From assembly GCF_004216905.1 (NCBI RefSeq), contig NZ_SGXJ01000002.1, positions 620,001 to 684,000 on the forward strand: a DNA stretch of 64,000 nt, written 5' to 3'. How positions within the stretch are numbered: the first letter of the stretch is position 1; every line of letters starts with the position of its first letter. The DNA is from Kribbella sp. VKM Ac-2569. Lineage in GTDB: Bacteria > Actinomycetota > Actinomycetes > Propionibacteriales > Kribbellaceae. Both the position numbers and the translations under genes were made by a program. Of this stretch, positions 27,842 through 36,787 are shown in pieces. The notes beneath the pieces were generated by a model. It was not told where the DNA came from, did not search any database, and worked only from the letters and a program-made list of their open reading frames with translations.

Positions 27842-28594
27842 ATGTTGACGCAGGTGGCTGATGGGGTGTGGGTGCGGCAGAGCGAGTGGGTCTGGAGCAA
27901 TGCCGTTGTGGTGCGTGGGGAGGGCGGGTTGGTCCTGGTCGATCCCGGGATCGACGGGGCCGATCTGAATGAGCTCGCCGATGATGTGGATCGGCTGGGG
28001 CTTCCGGTGGTTGCCGGGTTCTCGACTCACCCGCACTGGGACCATCTGCTCTGGCATTCCCGGTACGGCGACGTGCCGCGGTACGCCACCCTCGGCTGCG
28101 CGACGGTTGCCGGTGAAGTCCGAGAGCGGGCCCAGGCGATGGCGGCGGAGAGCGCGGAGGGCGTCCCGCTCGAGCTGATCGGGCTGCTCAGCCCGCTGCC
28201 CGCGGACGGGGGACCCATACCGGGCGAGATCGTCGAGCATCAGGCGCACGCCATCGGGCACGCCGCCGTACTCCTCGCCGACCGTGGCGTCCTGATCGCC
28301 GGCGACATGCTCTCCGACGTCCTGATCCCGCTCCTCGACGCCCGCCGCCCCGACCAGGTGTGCGCCTACGAAACAGCACTCGACCGACTCAGCGAGGCCG
28401 CCCGCGACGTCAACGTCCTCATCCCCGGCCACGGCGCAGTCGCCGAGGGCCCCGAGGTAGCAGCCCGCCTAACCGCCGACCGCGCGTACATCGATGCCCT
28501 ACGCCAAGGAGAAGACCCAGCCGACCCCCGCCTGTCCCAAGACTGGCTCGCCGGCCCACACCAATCGAACCTGAAGCAAGCCCGACCCAGTTAG
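27842..28594 (+). CDS. Metallo-beta-lactamase-fold hydrolase
   Basis: A 250-residue MBL-fold protein with the zinc motif THPHWDH (His63, His65, Asp67, His68), later ligands in HAIGHAA and AGDMLSD and a C-terminal IPGHG His. It fits the glyoxalase II/quorum-lactonase-like branch. Substrate unknown, and a true beta-lactamase role is unlikely from the sequence. The TAG stop ends at 28594 and the tRNA-Gln gene on the other strand begins at 28595, with no spacer. Confidence 0.88.
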   Translation: MLTQVADGVWVRQSEWVWSNAVVVRGEGGLVLVDPGIDGADLNELADDVDRLGLPVVAGFSTHPHWDHLLWHSRYGDVPRYATLGCATVAGEVRERAQAMAAESAEGVPLELIGLLSPLPADGGPIPGEIVEHQAHAIGHAAVLLADRGVLIAGDMLSDVLIPLLDARRPDQVCAYETALDRLSEAARDVNVLIPGHGAVAEGPEVAARLTADRAYIDALRQGEDPADPRLSQDWLAGPHQSNLKQARPS

Positions 28595-28666
28595 CTCCCC
28601 CGCCAGGTTTCGATCCTGGTCTTCGAGATTCAAAGTCTCGCGGGCTGCCGATTACCCCACGGGGGA
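28595..28666 (-). tRNA. tRNA-Gln (anticodon TTG), atypical T-loop
   Basis: A complete cloverleaf of 72 bases is visible on the minus strand. The 7-bp acceptor is TCCCCCG/CGGGGGA with U1-A72 and discriminator G, both usual for tRNA-Gln. The D arm keeps A14 and the G18G19 pair. The anticodon stem CGAGA/TCTCG holds loop CTTTGAA (anticodon TTG), the variable loop is 4 bases, and the T stem is CCAGG/CCTGG. The T-loop is ATCGAAA, where TTCRANT is expected, so T54 is replaced by A. CCA is not encoded. Either a diverged functional gene or an early pseudo-tRNA. Confidence 0.85.
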
Positions 28667-28723
28667 TCGTGGTTGCCGGGACAGTTTGCCATGAGTGGGG
28701 TGGATGACACGCTCAGGGGTTCC

Positions 28724-28758
28724 TACCTACGGTCCCGTAGGTTACGGTAGCGTAGGTA
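28724..28758. promoter_or_regulatory. Nested palindromic operator upstream of the desaturase
   Basis: ACCTACGG-TC-CCGTAGGT (28725-28742) is an 18-bp palindrome with a 2-base centre. The outer pair TACCTACG (28724-28731) and CGTAGGTA (28751-28758) is also complementary. This is the size and shape of a TetR-family operator, 30 bp before the desaturase ATG. The TetR gene at 29846 is the obvious candidate binder. Confidence 0.65.
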
Positions 28759-28788
28759 AGGACACGCTGAGCTGAGGGATTAACAGAT

Positions 28789-29787
28789 ATGACTCCACCC
28801 GCCGTTGCCACTCCGGATGCGCCTACCCGTACTGCGCCGGTCGACGAGGACGTAGACACCGGAACGCTCGGCGGCGAGCAGAAGAAGCTCTGGGAGCAGG
28901 TCGCGCTGGCGCTGTTCATCGGCATCCCGTTCCTGGCGGTGCTGGCGGCGGTGCCGATCGCGTGGGGCGGGTTCCTGGGCTGGCGGGACGTCGTACTCGC
29001 GGTGGTCTTCTACACGGTCGCCGGTCACGGGATCTCGATCGGTTTCCACCGGCTGTTCACGCACAAGTCCTTCAAGCCGAACCGCCCGATGAAGTACGCC
29101 CTCGCCATCGCCGGCTCGCTGGCGATCGAGGGCCCGGTGATCCGCTGGGTGGCCGATCACCGCAAGCACCACAAGTTCTCCGACCGCGACGGCGATCCGC
29201 ACAGCCCGTGGAAGTACGGCAACACGCTGGGCGCGCTCACCAAGGGCTTCTTCCACGCGCACGTCGGTTGGCTGTTCGACACGGAGCAGACCCCGCAGCG
29301 GCAGTACGCGCCGGATCTGCTGAAGGACAAGGACGTCGTCAAGGTGTCCCGGATGTTCCCCGTGCTGGTGGCCGTAAGCCTCCTCGCGCCGGCGGTCATC
29401 GGCGGTCTCTGGTCCTGGTCGTGGACCGGCGCGCTGACCGCGTTCTTCTGGGCCAGCCTGGTCCGGATCGCGCTGCTGCACCACGTCACCTGGTCGATCA
29501 ACTCGATCTGCCACACGATCGGCGACCGGCCGTTCAAGAGCCGCGACAAGTCCGGCAACGTGTGGTGGCTGGCGATCCTGAGCCAGGGCGAGTCGTGGCA
29601 CAACCTGCACCACTCCGACCCCACCTGCGCGCGGCACGGCGTACTCAAGGGACAGCTCGACACGTCCGCCCGCTGCATCTGGTTCTTCGAGCAGTTCGGC
29701 TGGGTATCCGACGTCCGCTGGCCGGTCAAGGAGCGGCTGGAGGCCCGACGTGTGGACTCTTCGCCCCGTACGATCAAGGCTGCCTGA
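28789..29787 (+). CDS. Membrane acyl-CoA / fatty-acid desaturase
   Basis: A 332-residue di-iron membrane desaturase of the stearoyl-CoA desaturase type. The three His boxes are HRLFTH (87-92), HRKHH (124-128) and HNLHH (near 270). Hydrophobic helices surround them (about 40-78, 105-120, 190-235). It introduces a double bond, usually at the 9-position, into membrane fatty acyl chains. It stands alone, with the palindromic operator upstream and the TetR gene 58 bp downstream. Confidence 0.93.
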   Translation: MTPPAVATPDAPTRTAPVDEDVDTGTLGGEQKKLWEQVALALFIGIPFLAVLAAVPIAWGGFLGWRDVVLAVVFYTVAGHGISIGFHRLFTHKSFKPNRPMKYALAIAGSLAIEGPVIRWVADHRKHHKFSDRDGDPHSPWKYGNTLGALTKGFFHAHVGWLFDTEQTPQRQYAPDLLKDKDVVKVSRMFPVLVAVSLLAPAVIGGLWSWSWTGALTAFFWASLVRIALLHHVTWSINSICHTIGDRPFKSRDKSGNVWWLAILSQGESWHNLHHSDPTCARHGVLKGQLDTSARCIWFFEQFGWVSDVRWPVKERLEARRVDSSPRTIKAA

Positions 29788-29845
29788 CGTTAAAACTCCC
29801 ACCGGCAATACCCGAAGTGCGGCATGATGCTGACGTGATCACGAC

Positions 29846-30487
29846 GTGACGGAACCCAAACCGCGGCGGTCCGGCCGGATCCGGATGACCAGTGCCGAAC
29901 GTCGCGAGCAACTCATCACCATCGCCCGCGGGCTGTTCGCCCAGAAGGGCTACGAGGCGACCTCGGTCGAGGAAATCGCACACCGTTCCGAGGTCTCCAA
30001 GCCGGTCGTCTACGAACACTTCGGCGGCAAGGAAGGCCTGTACGCCGTTGTTGTCGACCGCGAGGTACGGGCGTTGCTCGACGGCGTCACCGGCGCGCTG
30101 ACGGCCGGCCGCGCACACGAGCTCGTCGAGCAGGCGGCGCTCGCGCTGCTCGACTACATCGAGAACAACTCCGACGGGTTCCGGATCCTGGTCCGCGACT
30201 CGCCGGTCGGGTCGTCGACCGGCTCGTTCATCTCGATCCTCAGCGACGTCGCGACCCGCGTCGAGCACATCCTGGCCGAGGAGTTCAAGCGCCGCGGGCT
30301 GGAGCCGAAGAACGCCCCGATGTACGCCCAGATGCTGGTCGGCATGGTCGCGCTCACCGGCCAGTGGTGGCTGGACGCCCGCAAACCGAAGAAGCAGGAC
30401 GTCGCCGCGCACCTCGTCAACCTCGCCTGGAACGGCCTCTCGGGGCTCGAGGTCAAGCCCGTTCTCGCGACCCGGCCGCACAAGTAA
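29846..30487 (+). CDS. TetR family transcriptional regulator
   Basis: A 213-residue TetR protein. The N-terminal helix-turn-helix (about 20-65) runs from ERREQLITIARGLFAQKGYE through SVEEIAHRSEVSKPVVYEHF. The C-terminal helical part is an effector domain. It lies directly behind the desaturase gene, whose promoter carries the palindrome at 28724-28758, so control of fatty-acid unsaturation is likely. Start GTG at 29846. Confidence 0.92.
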   Translation: MTEPKPRRSGRIRMTSAERREQLITIARGLFAQKGYEATSVEEIAHRSEVSKPVVYEHFGGKEGLYAVVVDREVRALLDGVTGALTAGRAHELVEQAALALLDYIENNSDGFRILVRDSPVGSSTGSFISILSDVATRVEHILAEEFKRRGLEPKNAPMYAQMLVGMVALTGQWWLDARKPKKQDVAAHLVNLAWNGLSGLEVKPVLATRPHK

Positions 30488-30561
30488 CAGCCTCTGGTCG
30501 TACGCCGACATCCGACCGTGGAATGACCCCCGCCAAGGCCGGGCCCCGTACCCTGGCCAGC

Positions 30562-31740
30562 ATGACGGGGATGTTGACCGCGCGGCCGCTGCCTGCCCGG
30601 AGCAGGGCGTTCGACCTGTTCCTGGCCGGTGGTCTCTGCATGATGTTCGGCTTCCTGTCGCTGGCCCAGGCGCACTGGAGCGGCATCCTCGCGTTCGGCA
30701 TGCTCGTCCCGTTGATCTGGCGCCGCACCCACCCCGAACTGGTCTTCTTCGTCGTCTGTTCGGTCGCCGCCCTGCAGTGGCTCGCCGCCATCGAACTGAT
30801 GCCCGGCAACGTCGGCCTGCTCGTCGCGTTGTACGCCATCTCCGTGTACGGCGACGTACGGCTGAGCCGGATCGCGCTGGGCATCGGCGGTCTCGGCGTC
30901 CTGATGGCGACCTCGCGGTACTGGTCGAACTCGGACTGGAAGCAGCAGGTCACGATGATGGTCGCGCTCGGCGCGCTCGTCTTCGGCGTCTGGGCCTTCG
31001 GCGAGCGCCGCCGTACCCGCGGCCTGTACGTCGCTCAGCTCGAGGAGCGGGCCGCCCAACTCGAACGGGACCGCGACCGCGAGGCGAAACTGGCCGTGAG
31101 CAACGAGCGGACCCGGATCGCCCGCGAGATCCACGACGTGGTGGCACACGGTCTGTCGATCATGATCGTCCAGGCCGACGGCGGGCTGTACGCCGCGGAC
31201 CAGTCCCCCGAGGCGGCGAAGAAGGCCCTCGCCACGATCGGCGACACCGGCCGCGGCAGCCTGACCGAGATGCGCAAGATGCTCGGATTGCTCAAGCAGG
31301 ACGAACAGAACGAGCTCGACCCCAACCAGCCCCGCCCGCAGCCCGGCGTCTCCAGCCTGCCCGAGCTGATCGAGAACGTCCGGGACGCCGGGCTCAGCGT
31401 CAGCTACGAGGTGACCGGGGAACCCCGCGACCTCCCGGCGCTGCTCGGACTGACGGCGTACCGGATCGTGCAGGAGGGTCTGACGAACACGCTGAAACAC
31501 GCCGGGCCGGGGGCACGCACCTCCGTCAGCCTGGACTTCGGGCGCGAGATGCTGACCGTGGTGGTCACCGACGACGGCCGCGGCGCCGGCGTCGCGCCGA
31601 GCTCGGACCCGGGTCACGGCCTGGTCGGGATGCGGCAACGCGCCTCGGTCTCGGGCGGTACGGTGAGCGCCGGACCGAAGGCGGGCGGTGGTTACGAGGT
31701 GATCGCCAGACTGCCGTACAACCTGCCGACTGGAGAGTAA
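30562..31740 (+). CDS. Sensor histidine kinase (HisKA_3)
   Basis: A 392-residue kinase with about four to five membrane helices in residues 15-150, then a coiled linker. The HisKA_3 box ERTRIAREIHDVVAHGLSIM carries the phospho-His, and the HATPase part includes VQEGLTNTLKHAG and DDGRGAG. Its stop overlaps the response-regulator start by one base (TAATG). This NarL-type pair commonly controls an adjacent drug/peptide ABC exporter in actinobacteria, which follows here. Confidence 0.92.
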   Translation: MTGMLTARPLPARSRAFDLFLAGGLCMMFGFLSLAQAHWSGILAFGMLVPLIWRRTHPELVFFVVCSVAALQWLAAIELMPGNVGLLVALYAISVYGDVRLSRIALGIGGLGVLMATSRYWSNSDWKQQVTMMVALGALVFGVWAFGERRRTRGLYVAQLEERAAQLERDRDREAKLAVSNERTRIAREIHDVVAHGLSIMIVQADGGLYAADQSPEAAKKALATIGDTGRGSLTEMRKMLGLLKQDEQNELDPNQPRPQPGVSSLPELIENVRDAGLSVSYEVTGEPRDLPALLGLTAYRIVQEGLTNTLKHAGPGARTSVSLDFGREMLTVVVTDDGRGAGVAPSSDPGHGLVGMRQRASVSGGTVSAGPKAGGGYEVIARLPYNLPTGE

Positions 31741-32408
31741 TGGACGACGACGTGATCCGGGTGTTCCTCGTGGACGATCAGGAACTCGTCAGAGCGGGCT
31801 TCACGATGCTGGTGGACTCGCAGGCCGACATGCGCGTGGTCGGCCAGGCGGGCGACGGCGGCGAGGCGATCGAGAAGATCCAGGTGACCGCCTGCGACGT
31901 GGTCCTGATGGACGTCCGGATGCCGCGGCTGGACGGCGTCGAGGCCACCCGCCGCTTGCAGTCGTTGCCCGAGGCACCGAGGGTGATCGTGCTGACCACG
32001 TTCGATCTCGACGAGTACGCGTTCGCCGCGATCAAGGCCGGCGCGGCCGGCTTCCTGCTCAAGAACACCCCGCCGGCCGACCTGCTGAGCGCGATCCGCC
32101 AAGTGCACTCCGGGGACGCCGTCGTCTCCCCGAGTACGACGAGACGTCTGCTGGAGCACTTCGCCGGCTCCCTTCCCGACGAGCAGACCGAGCGACCGGA
32201 CCTGGCCGACCTGACCGCCCGCGAGCGCGAGGTGCTGGTCGAGGTCGCCCGCGGCCTGTCGAACACCGAGATCGCCAAGCTCTTCACGTTGTCCGAGGCA
32301 ACGGTCAAGACGCATATCGGCCGGATCCTGGCCAAGACCGGTCTCCGGGACCGGGTCGCCCTCGTCGTCCTGGGGTACGAGACCGGGCTCGTCCGACCCA
32401 CCAAGTAA
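31740..32408 (+). CDS. NarL/FixJ-type response regulator
   Basis: A 222-residue regulator. The receiver has phosphoacceptor Asp in VVLMDVRMPRLDG and switch residues Thr/Lys in VLTTFD and FLLKN. The LuxR helix-turn-helix runs from LTAREREVLVEVARGLSN to SEATVKTHIGRILAKTG. One-base overlap with the kinase gene marks a pair. The ABC transporter genes start 98 bp downstream on the same strand and are the likely target. Confidence 0.94.
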   Translation: MDDDVIRVFLVDDQELVRAGFTMLVDSQADMRVVGQAGDGGEAIEKIQVTACDVVLMDVRMPRLDGVEATRRLQSLPEAPRVIVLTTFDLDEYAFAAIKAGAAGFLLKNTPPADLLSAIRQVHSGDAVVSPSTTRRLLEHFAGSLPDEQTERPDLADLTAREREVLVEVARGLSNTEIAKLFTLSEATVKTHIGRILAKTGLRDRVALVVLGYETGLVRPTK

Positions 32409-32506
32409 TACCCAGGTAGGACCTGCGGTCCCCACCCTGGTCCGACGAAACCCGGGCGCGGGATCACTAACTTCTTGGACAACATCACGTTGATCCAAGG
32501 AGTGAC

Positions 32507-33286
<780 letters not shown>

Positions 33287-33287
33287 C

Positions 33288-35747
33288 GTGCGACGTTCGC
33301 TCCTCTCCTCGCTGCGCGCCCACATGGGCCGCTTGGTCGCCGCCTGTCTGGCGATCGTGCTCGGGGTCGGTTTCGGCTCGCTCGCGATGATCGTGCACGC
33401 GTCCGCGTCGCACGGCGTCGACGAGACGATCGGCGCGCAGTACAAGGGCGTTGACGCCGTCGTCTACCCGGACCAGGCGACCATCTCCCCCGCCGACATC
33501 GCCAAGGTGCAGAAGCTGCCGCAGGCCGCAGCAGTCGTCACGCTGACGACGGCGTACATGGAGTTCGCGTTCCCCGATCTGGTCCGCGGGACCACGGTTC
33601 CGATCGACGCGCTCTACAGCACGCCGCAGATCACCGGCCCCGGCACCTCGTCCGGACGGTTGCCAACCGCAACGAACGAGATCGCCCTCCCGGCCCGCAC
33701 CGCGACCAAGCACAAGATCGGCGTCGGGCAGACGCTGCGGATCACGTCGTACGACGACAAGTCGTGGACCGTCACCGTCGTCGGGCTGCTGGACGACTCG
33801 AAGTACGTCGGAAGCGCCGCCGCGGTCGCGACTCCGGCCGCGGTGAAGATCTTCGATCCGGGCGCGTTCACCCGCGGGATCGCACTGGCTGCGAAGCCCG
33901 GCGTCACCCAGCAGCAACTGGCCGACGCCGCGCAGGCCGTGGTGGCGAGCGGACTGACCGCCTTCACCGGCGAGGCCTTCATCGAGCACGAGGTGAAGGG
34001 TCTGACCAACGGTATCGACGTCCTCGGCGGTGTGTTCGGGATGTTCGCCGTGATCGCGTTGTTCGTGGCCTGCCTGGTGATCGGCAACACCTTCACGATC
34101 GTGATCGCCCAGCGCACCCGTGAGATGGCGCTGCTGCGCTGCGTCGGTGCGTCCCGCCGGCAGGTGTTCTCCTCGGTCCTCGCGGAGGCCAGCGTGGTCG
34201 GCGTGATCGCGTCGGCGATCGGTGTGGTCTTCGGCGTCGCAGTCTCCGCGCTGGGCCTGGCGCTGTCCCGCGAGTTCGACTGGGGCATTCCGCCCGTACC
34301 ACTGCACCTGGACCTGGTGTCGCTGTTCCTGCCGCTGGTCATCGGTGTCGCGGTCACGCTACTGGCAGCCGTCGTACCCGCTCGGCGGGCAACCAAGGTG
34401 GCGCCACTGGCAGCGCTCCGTCCCGAGGCGGCTCCGACGGCCGCGACGAAGGCCGGCGTACTGCGGTTGGTCCTGGGCTTCCTGCTCCTCGCGGGTGGCG
34501 GCGTACTGCTGGCGGTCGGAGCGAAGCAGCACGAGGTACTGATCGGCGTCGCGGGCGGCGCGATCTCGTTCCTCGGCATCCTCGCGATCGGTGCGCTGCT
34601 CGTCCCGGCCCTGATCCGCGTGATCGGCGCGCTCCCTGCCCGCAGCGGCGTACCCGCCCGGATCGCCGTCGCGAACGCGGTCCGCAACCCCCGGCGTACG
34701 GCGGCCACCACGTCGGCGTTGCTCATCGGCGTGACGCTGATCAGCCTCACCTGCGTCGGGATCGCCTCGGTACGGAAAACGTTTGATGTATCGATGGACG
34801 GCCAGTACCCGGTCGATCTGATGGTGACGACGTACAAGGAGAAGATGCCGGCGAGCGCCGAGCAGCAGCTCCGCGACATCAAGGGCATCACCCAGGTTGT
34901 CCCGATCAGCAAGCTGATGGTGAAGTCCGGCGGTCAGGAGCTCGAGGTCACGGGCATCGACGCGGCTGCGGCCGGATCAGTGATCCACAACCCGTCGCTG
35001 GCCGCGGAGGTCAAGCCCGGTACGGCGTTGCTCGACTACCCGACGATGCGGATGCTGAAGGTCGAGAACGGCAGTCCCGTGACGATCGTGTCGGGGCAGC
35101 ACAAGCTGACACTGACCGCCCAGCGCGGGAACGGACTCGACCCGTTCACGGTCACCTCAGCCGACCTCGCGAAGCTGGCGCCGAGCTCGCCGGTGACCGG
35201 GTTCTGGCTGGCGTCGGACCCGAAGGCGGACGGCGGGGACGTGATCGACGCCGTGGAGCAGTCGATCCCGACCGTCAAGGATCTTTCGGTGCAAGGCGGA
35301 TTGGCCGAGCGGACCAGCTACACGAAGATCTTCGACGTACTGCTGATCGTCGGTATCGGTCTGCTCGGGGTCTCGGTGCTGATCGCGCTGGTCGGCGTCG
35401 GGAACACGCTCAGCCTGTCGGTGCTGGAGCGGACGCGGGAGAACGCGCTGCTCCGGGCGATGGGCCTGTCCCGCGGTCAGTTGCGCCGGATGCTCGCGGT
35501 CGAGTCGTTGCTGATGGCACTGGTCGCGGCCGGTCTCGGGATCGTCCTCGGTCTGATCTACGGCTGGACCGGGACGAGCGCGCTGATGGGCGGTCAGACG
35601 GTCGAGGGCGGCGTGGAGTACGCCGTACCCGGGACCCTGCTGATCGCGATCGGCGCGGTCGCCGCGGTCGCGGGCCTGCTCGCCTCGGTGCTACCCGCCC
35701 GCCGCGCGGCCAAGGTCGCACCGGCCGGCGCACTGGCGACCGAATGA
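33288..35747 (+). CDS. FtsX/MacB-type ABC transporter permease
   Basis: An 819-residue permease with two FtsX domains. An N-terminal helix (RLVAACLAIVLGVGFGSLAM) precedes a large extracytoplasmic domain. Three helices around residues 250-365 form FtsX copy one. A central helix pair, a second extracytoplasmic domain and three C-terminal helices ending in VLPARRAAKVAPAGALATE form copy two. GTG start at 33288. It follows the ATPase in one transcription unit, closed by a strong hairpin. Confidence 0.93.
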   Translation: MRRSLLSSLRAHMGRLVAACLAIVLGVGFGSLAMIVHASASHGVDETIGAQYKGVDAVVYPDQATISPADIAKVQKLPQAAAVVTLTTAYMEFAFPDLVRGTTVPIDALYSTPQITGPGTSSGRLPTATNEIALPARTATKHKIGVGQTLRITSYDDKSWTVTVVGLLDDSKYVGSAAAVATPAAVKIFDPGAFTRGIALAAKPGVTQQQLADAAQAVVASGLTAFTGEAFIEHEVKGLTNGIDVLGGVFGMFAVIALFVACLVIGNTFTIVIAQRTREMALLRCVGASRRQVFSSVLAEASVVGVIASAIGVVFGVAVSALGLALSREFDWGIPPVPLHLDLVSLFLPLVIGVAVTLLAAVVPARRATKVAPLAALRPEAAPTAATKAGVLRLVLGFLLLAGGGVLLAVGAKQHEVLIGVAGGAISFLGILAIGALLVPALIRVIGALPARSGVPARIAVANAVRNPRRTAATTSALLIGVTLISLTCVGIASVRKTFDVSMDGQYPVDLMVTTYKEKMPASAEQQLRDIKGITQVVPISKLMVKSGGQELEVTGIDAAAAGSVIHNPSLAAEVKPGTALLDYPTMRMLKVENGSPVTIVSGQHKLTLTAQRGNGLDPFTVTSADLAKLAPSSPVTGFWLASDPKADGGDVIDAVEQSIPTVKDLSVQGGLAERTSYTKIFDVLLIVGIGLLGVSVLIALVGVGNTLSLSVLERTRENALLRAMGLSRGQLRRMLAVESLLMALVAAGLGIVLGLIYGWTGTSALMGGQTVEGGVEYAVPGTLLIAIGAVAAVAGLLASVLPARRAAKVAPAGALATE

Positions 35748-35750
35748 GCC

Positions 35751-35788
35751 AGCGGCTCGCCCGGCTTGAGGGGGCCGGGCGAGCCGCT
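35751..35788 (+). terminator. Strong hairpin terminator of the ABC operon
   Basis: A 15-bp perfect stem, AGCGGCTCGCCCGGC (35751-35765) with GCCGGGCGAGCCGCT (35774-35788), and an 8-base loop begin 3 bp after the permease stop. No T-run, as usual in high-GC actinobacteria. Confidence 0.8.
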
Positions 35789-36302
35789 TCCGGGGGACTG
35801 GAGACACGCCCTGGAGGGCTGGCACCCGACATGCACTGTTCCCACTCACCATCTCCTGTCCCCACTCCCCATCTCCTGGTTCCGGTCGCCCCGTCACCCC
35901 ACACCCGCCAGGCCCGTCCCCGGCGCAGGCGACCCGGGACGACGTTCACTGCCTTGCCTCGGGCTGGCCGACCTGGCGGCGACTGGGTCGGTTGGTGGAC
36001 AGTTGTTCAGGACGTCGGTGGAGGATTTCTGGCGCTATAGCAGGAAAACCCTCCTACCTGCCACTGTCACCATCCCCGTCAGGCGGCGGAGCACGACGTG
36101 CCAGTGGCTGTGCCGGGAGGTGACGGACGTGGGTGAGGGCTCGGGCAGGTGCAGTCTGCTGTCAGTGGTTCCTGTTAGCGGGGAACAAAGTTGAAGATTT
36201 CGACGATGTCTTTCCCCGCGACAGCTCACGCGGGCTGACGCGACAGCTCACCGTCGGGTACCGCCGAAACCCACCACTCGACGGACACCGGTACCTGCGT
36301 CA
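35789..36302. other. Gene-free stretch with short direct repeats
   Basis: About 515 bp without a convincing gene. Near 35840-35879 a 20-bp unit (CCCACTCACCATCTCCTGT-like) occurs twice in tandem with few differences. GCGACAGCTCAC occurs at 36218-36229 and again at 36240-36251. GGAGG/CCTCC arms lie near 36021 and 36050. Short open frames show no family features. This may be decayed sequence or a landing zone next to the palindrome at 36303. Confidence 0.5.
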
Positions 36303-36386
36303 CATGAGCGGATAACCCTTCGCCTACGGGGTTCTCCCCTCGTGTATCAGTAGAGAACCCTGCACACGAAGGGATATCCGCTCGTG
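36303..36386. repeat. 84-bp imperfect palindrome
   Basis: Three paired blocks fold into one long hairpin: CATGAGCGGATA (36303-36314) with TATCCGCTCGTG (36375-36386, one wobble), CCCTTCG (36316) with CGAAGGG (36367), and GGGTTCTC (36329) with GAGAACCC (36353). The apical loop is 16 bases. The right end shares GGATATCCGCTCG with the inverted repeat at 24884-25011. It looks like a non-autonomous mobile element or a structured RNA gene. Confidence 0.65.
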
Positions 36387-36437
36387 TTCTGCTCGTCGTG
36401 CGGTTTCGTAGGCTGTGGGAGATCGGGCTCTGGACGG

Positions 36438-36785
36438 TCAGACGATCTCGATGCGGTTTCCGTGGCCGTCGGTGGTGTGGAAGCGCCGGCGGCCCGGGAT
36501 CGTTTCGTTGTCCCAGGTCACCGGGAAACCCAGATCCGCCAACCGGGAAGCCAACGCGTCCAGGTCGTCGACGGCCAACGCGGGATGAGCCTTCTTCGCC
36601 GGTGTGAAGTCCTGCTCCACGCCGATGTGGATCTCCGCCGCCCCGGCCTTGAACCAGCACCCGCCGCGCGCCTTCAGCAGCTCCGGCTTCTCCACCTCGG
36701 TCATCCCGAGCGCATCGCGGTAGAACGCCCGCGCCACATCCTCACCACCCGGTGGACACGACACCTGCACATGATCGAGCCGCAT
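36438..36785 (-). CDS. VOC-superfamily protein
   Basis: A 115-residue VOC module: MRLDHVQVSCPPGGEDVARA, a metal-ligand-like EIHIGVE, HPALAVDDLDALA and a C-terminal RFHTTDGHGNRIEIV with the usual terminal Glu. AAAGG lies six bases before the ATG at 36785. An ATG at 36791 would overlap the methyltransferase stop. Coupled to the methyltransferase gene in either case. Enzymatic role unknown. Confidence 0.85.
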   Translation of the reverse strand: MRLDHVQVSCPPGGEDVARAFYRDALGMTEVEKPELLKARGGCWFKAGAAEIHIGVEQDFTPAKKAHPALAVDDLDALASRLADLGFPVTWDNETIPGRRRFHTTDGHGNRIEIV

Positions 36786-36787
36786 CG

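Noticed and set aside
4259..28594. Calling the APH, GNAT, nucleotidyltransferase and MBL genes named resistance genes
   Set aside because: Only folds are visible. None has enough specific sequence to name a drug.
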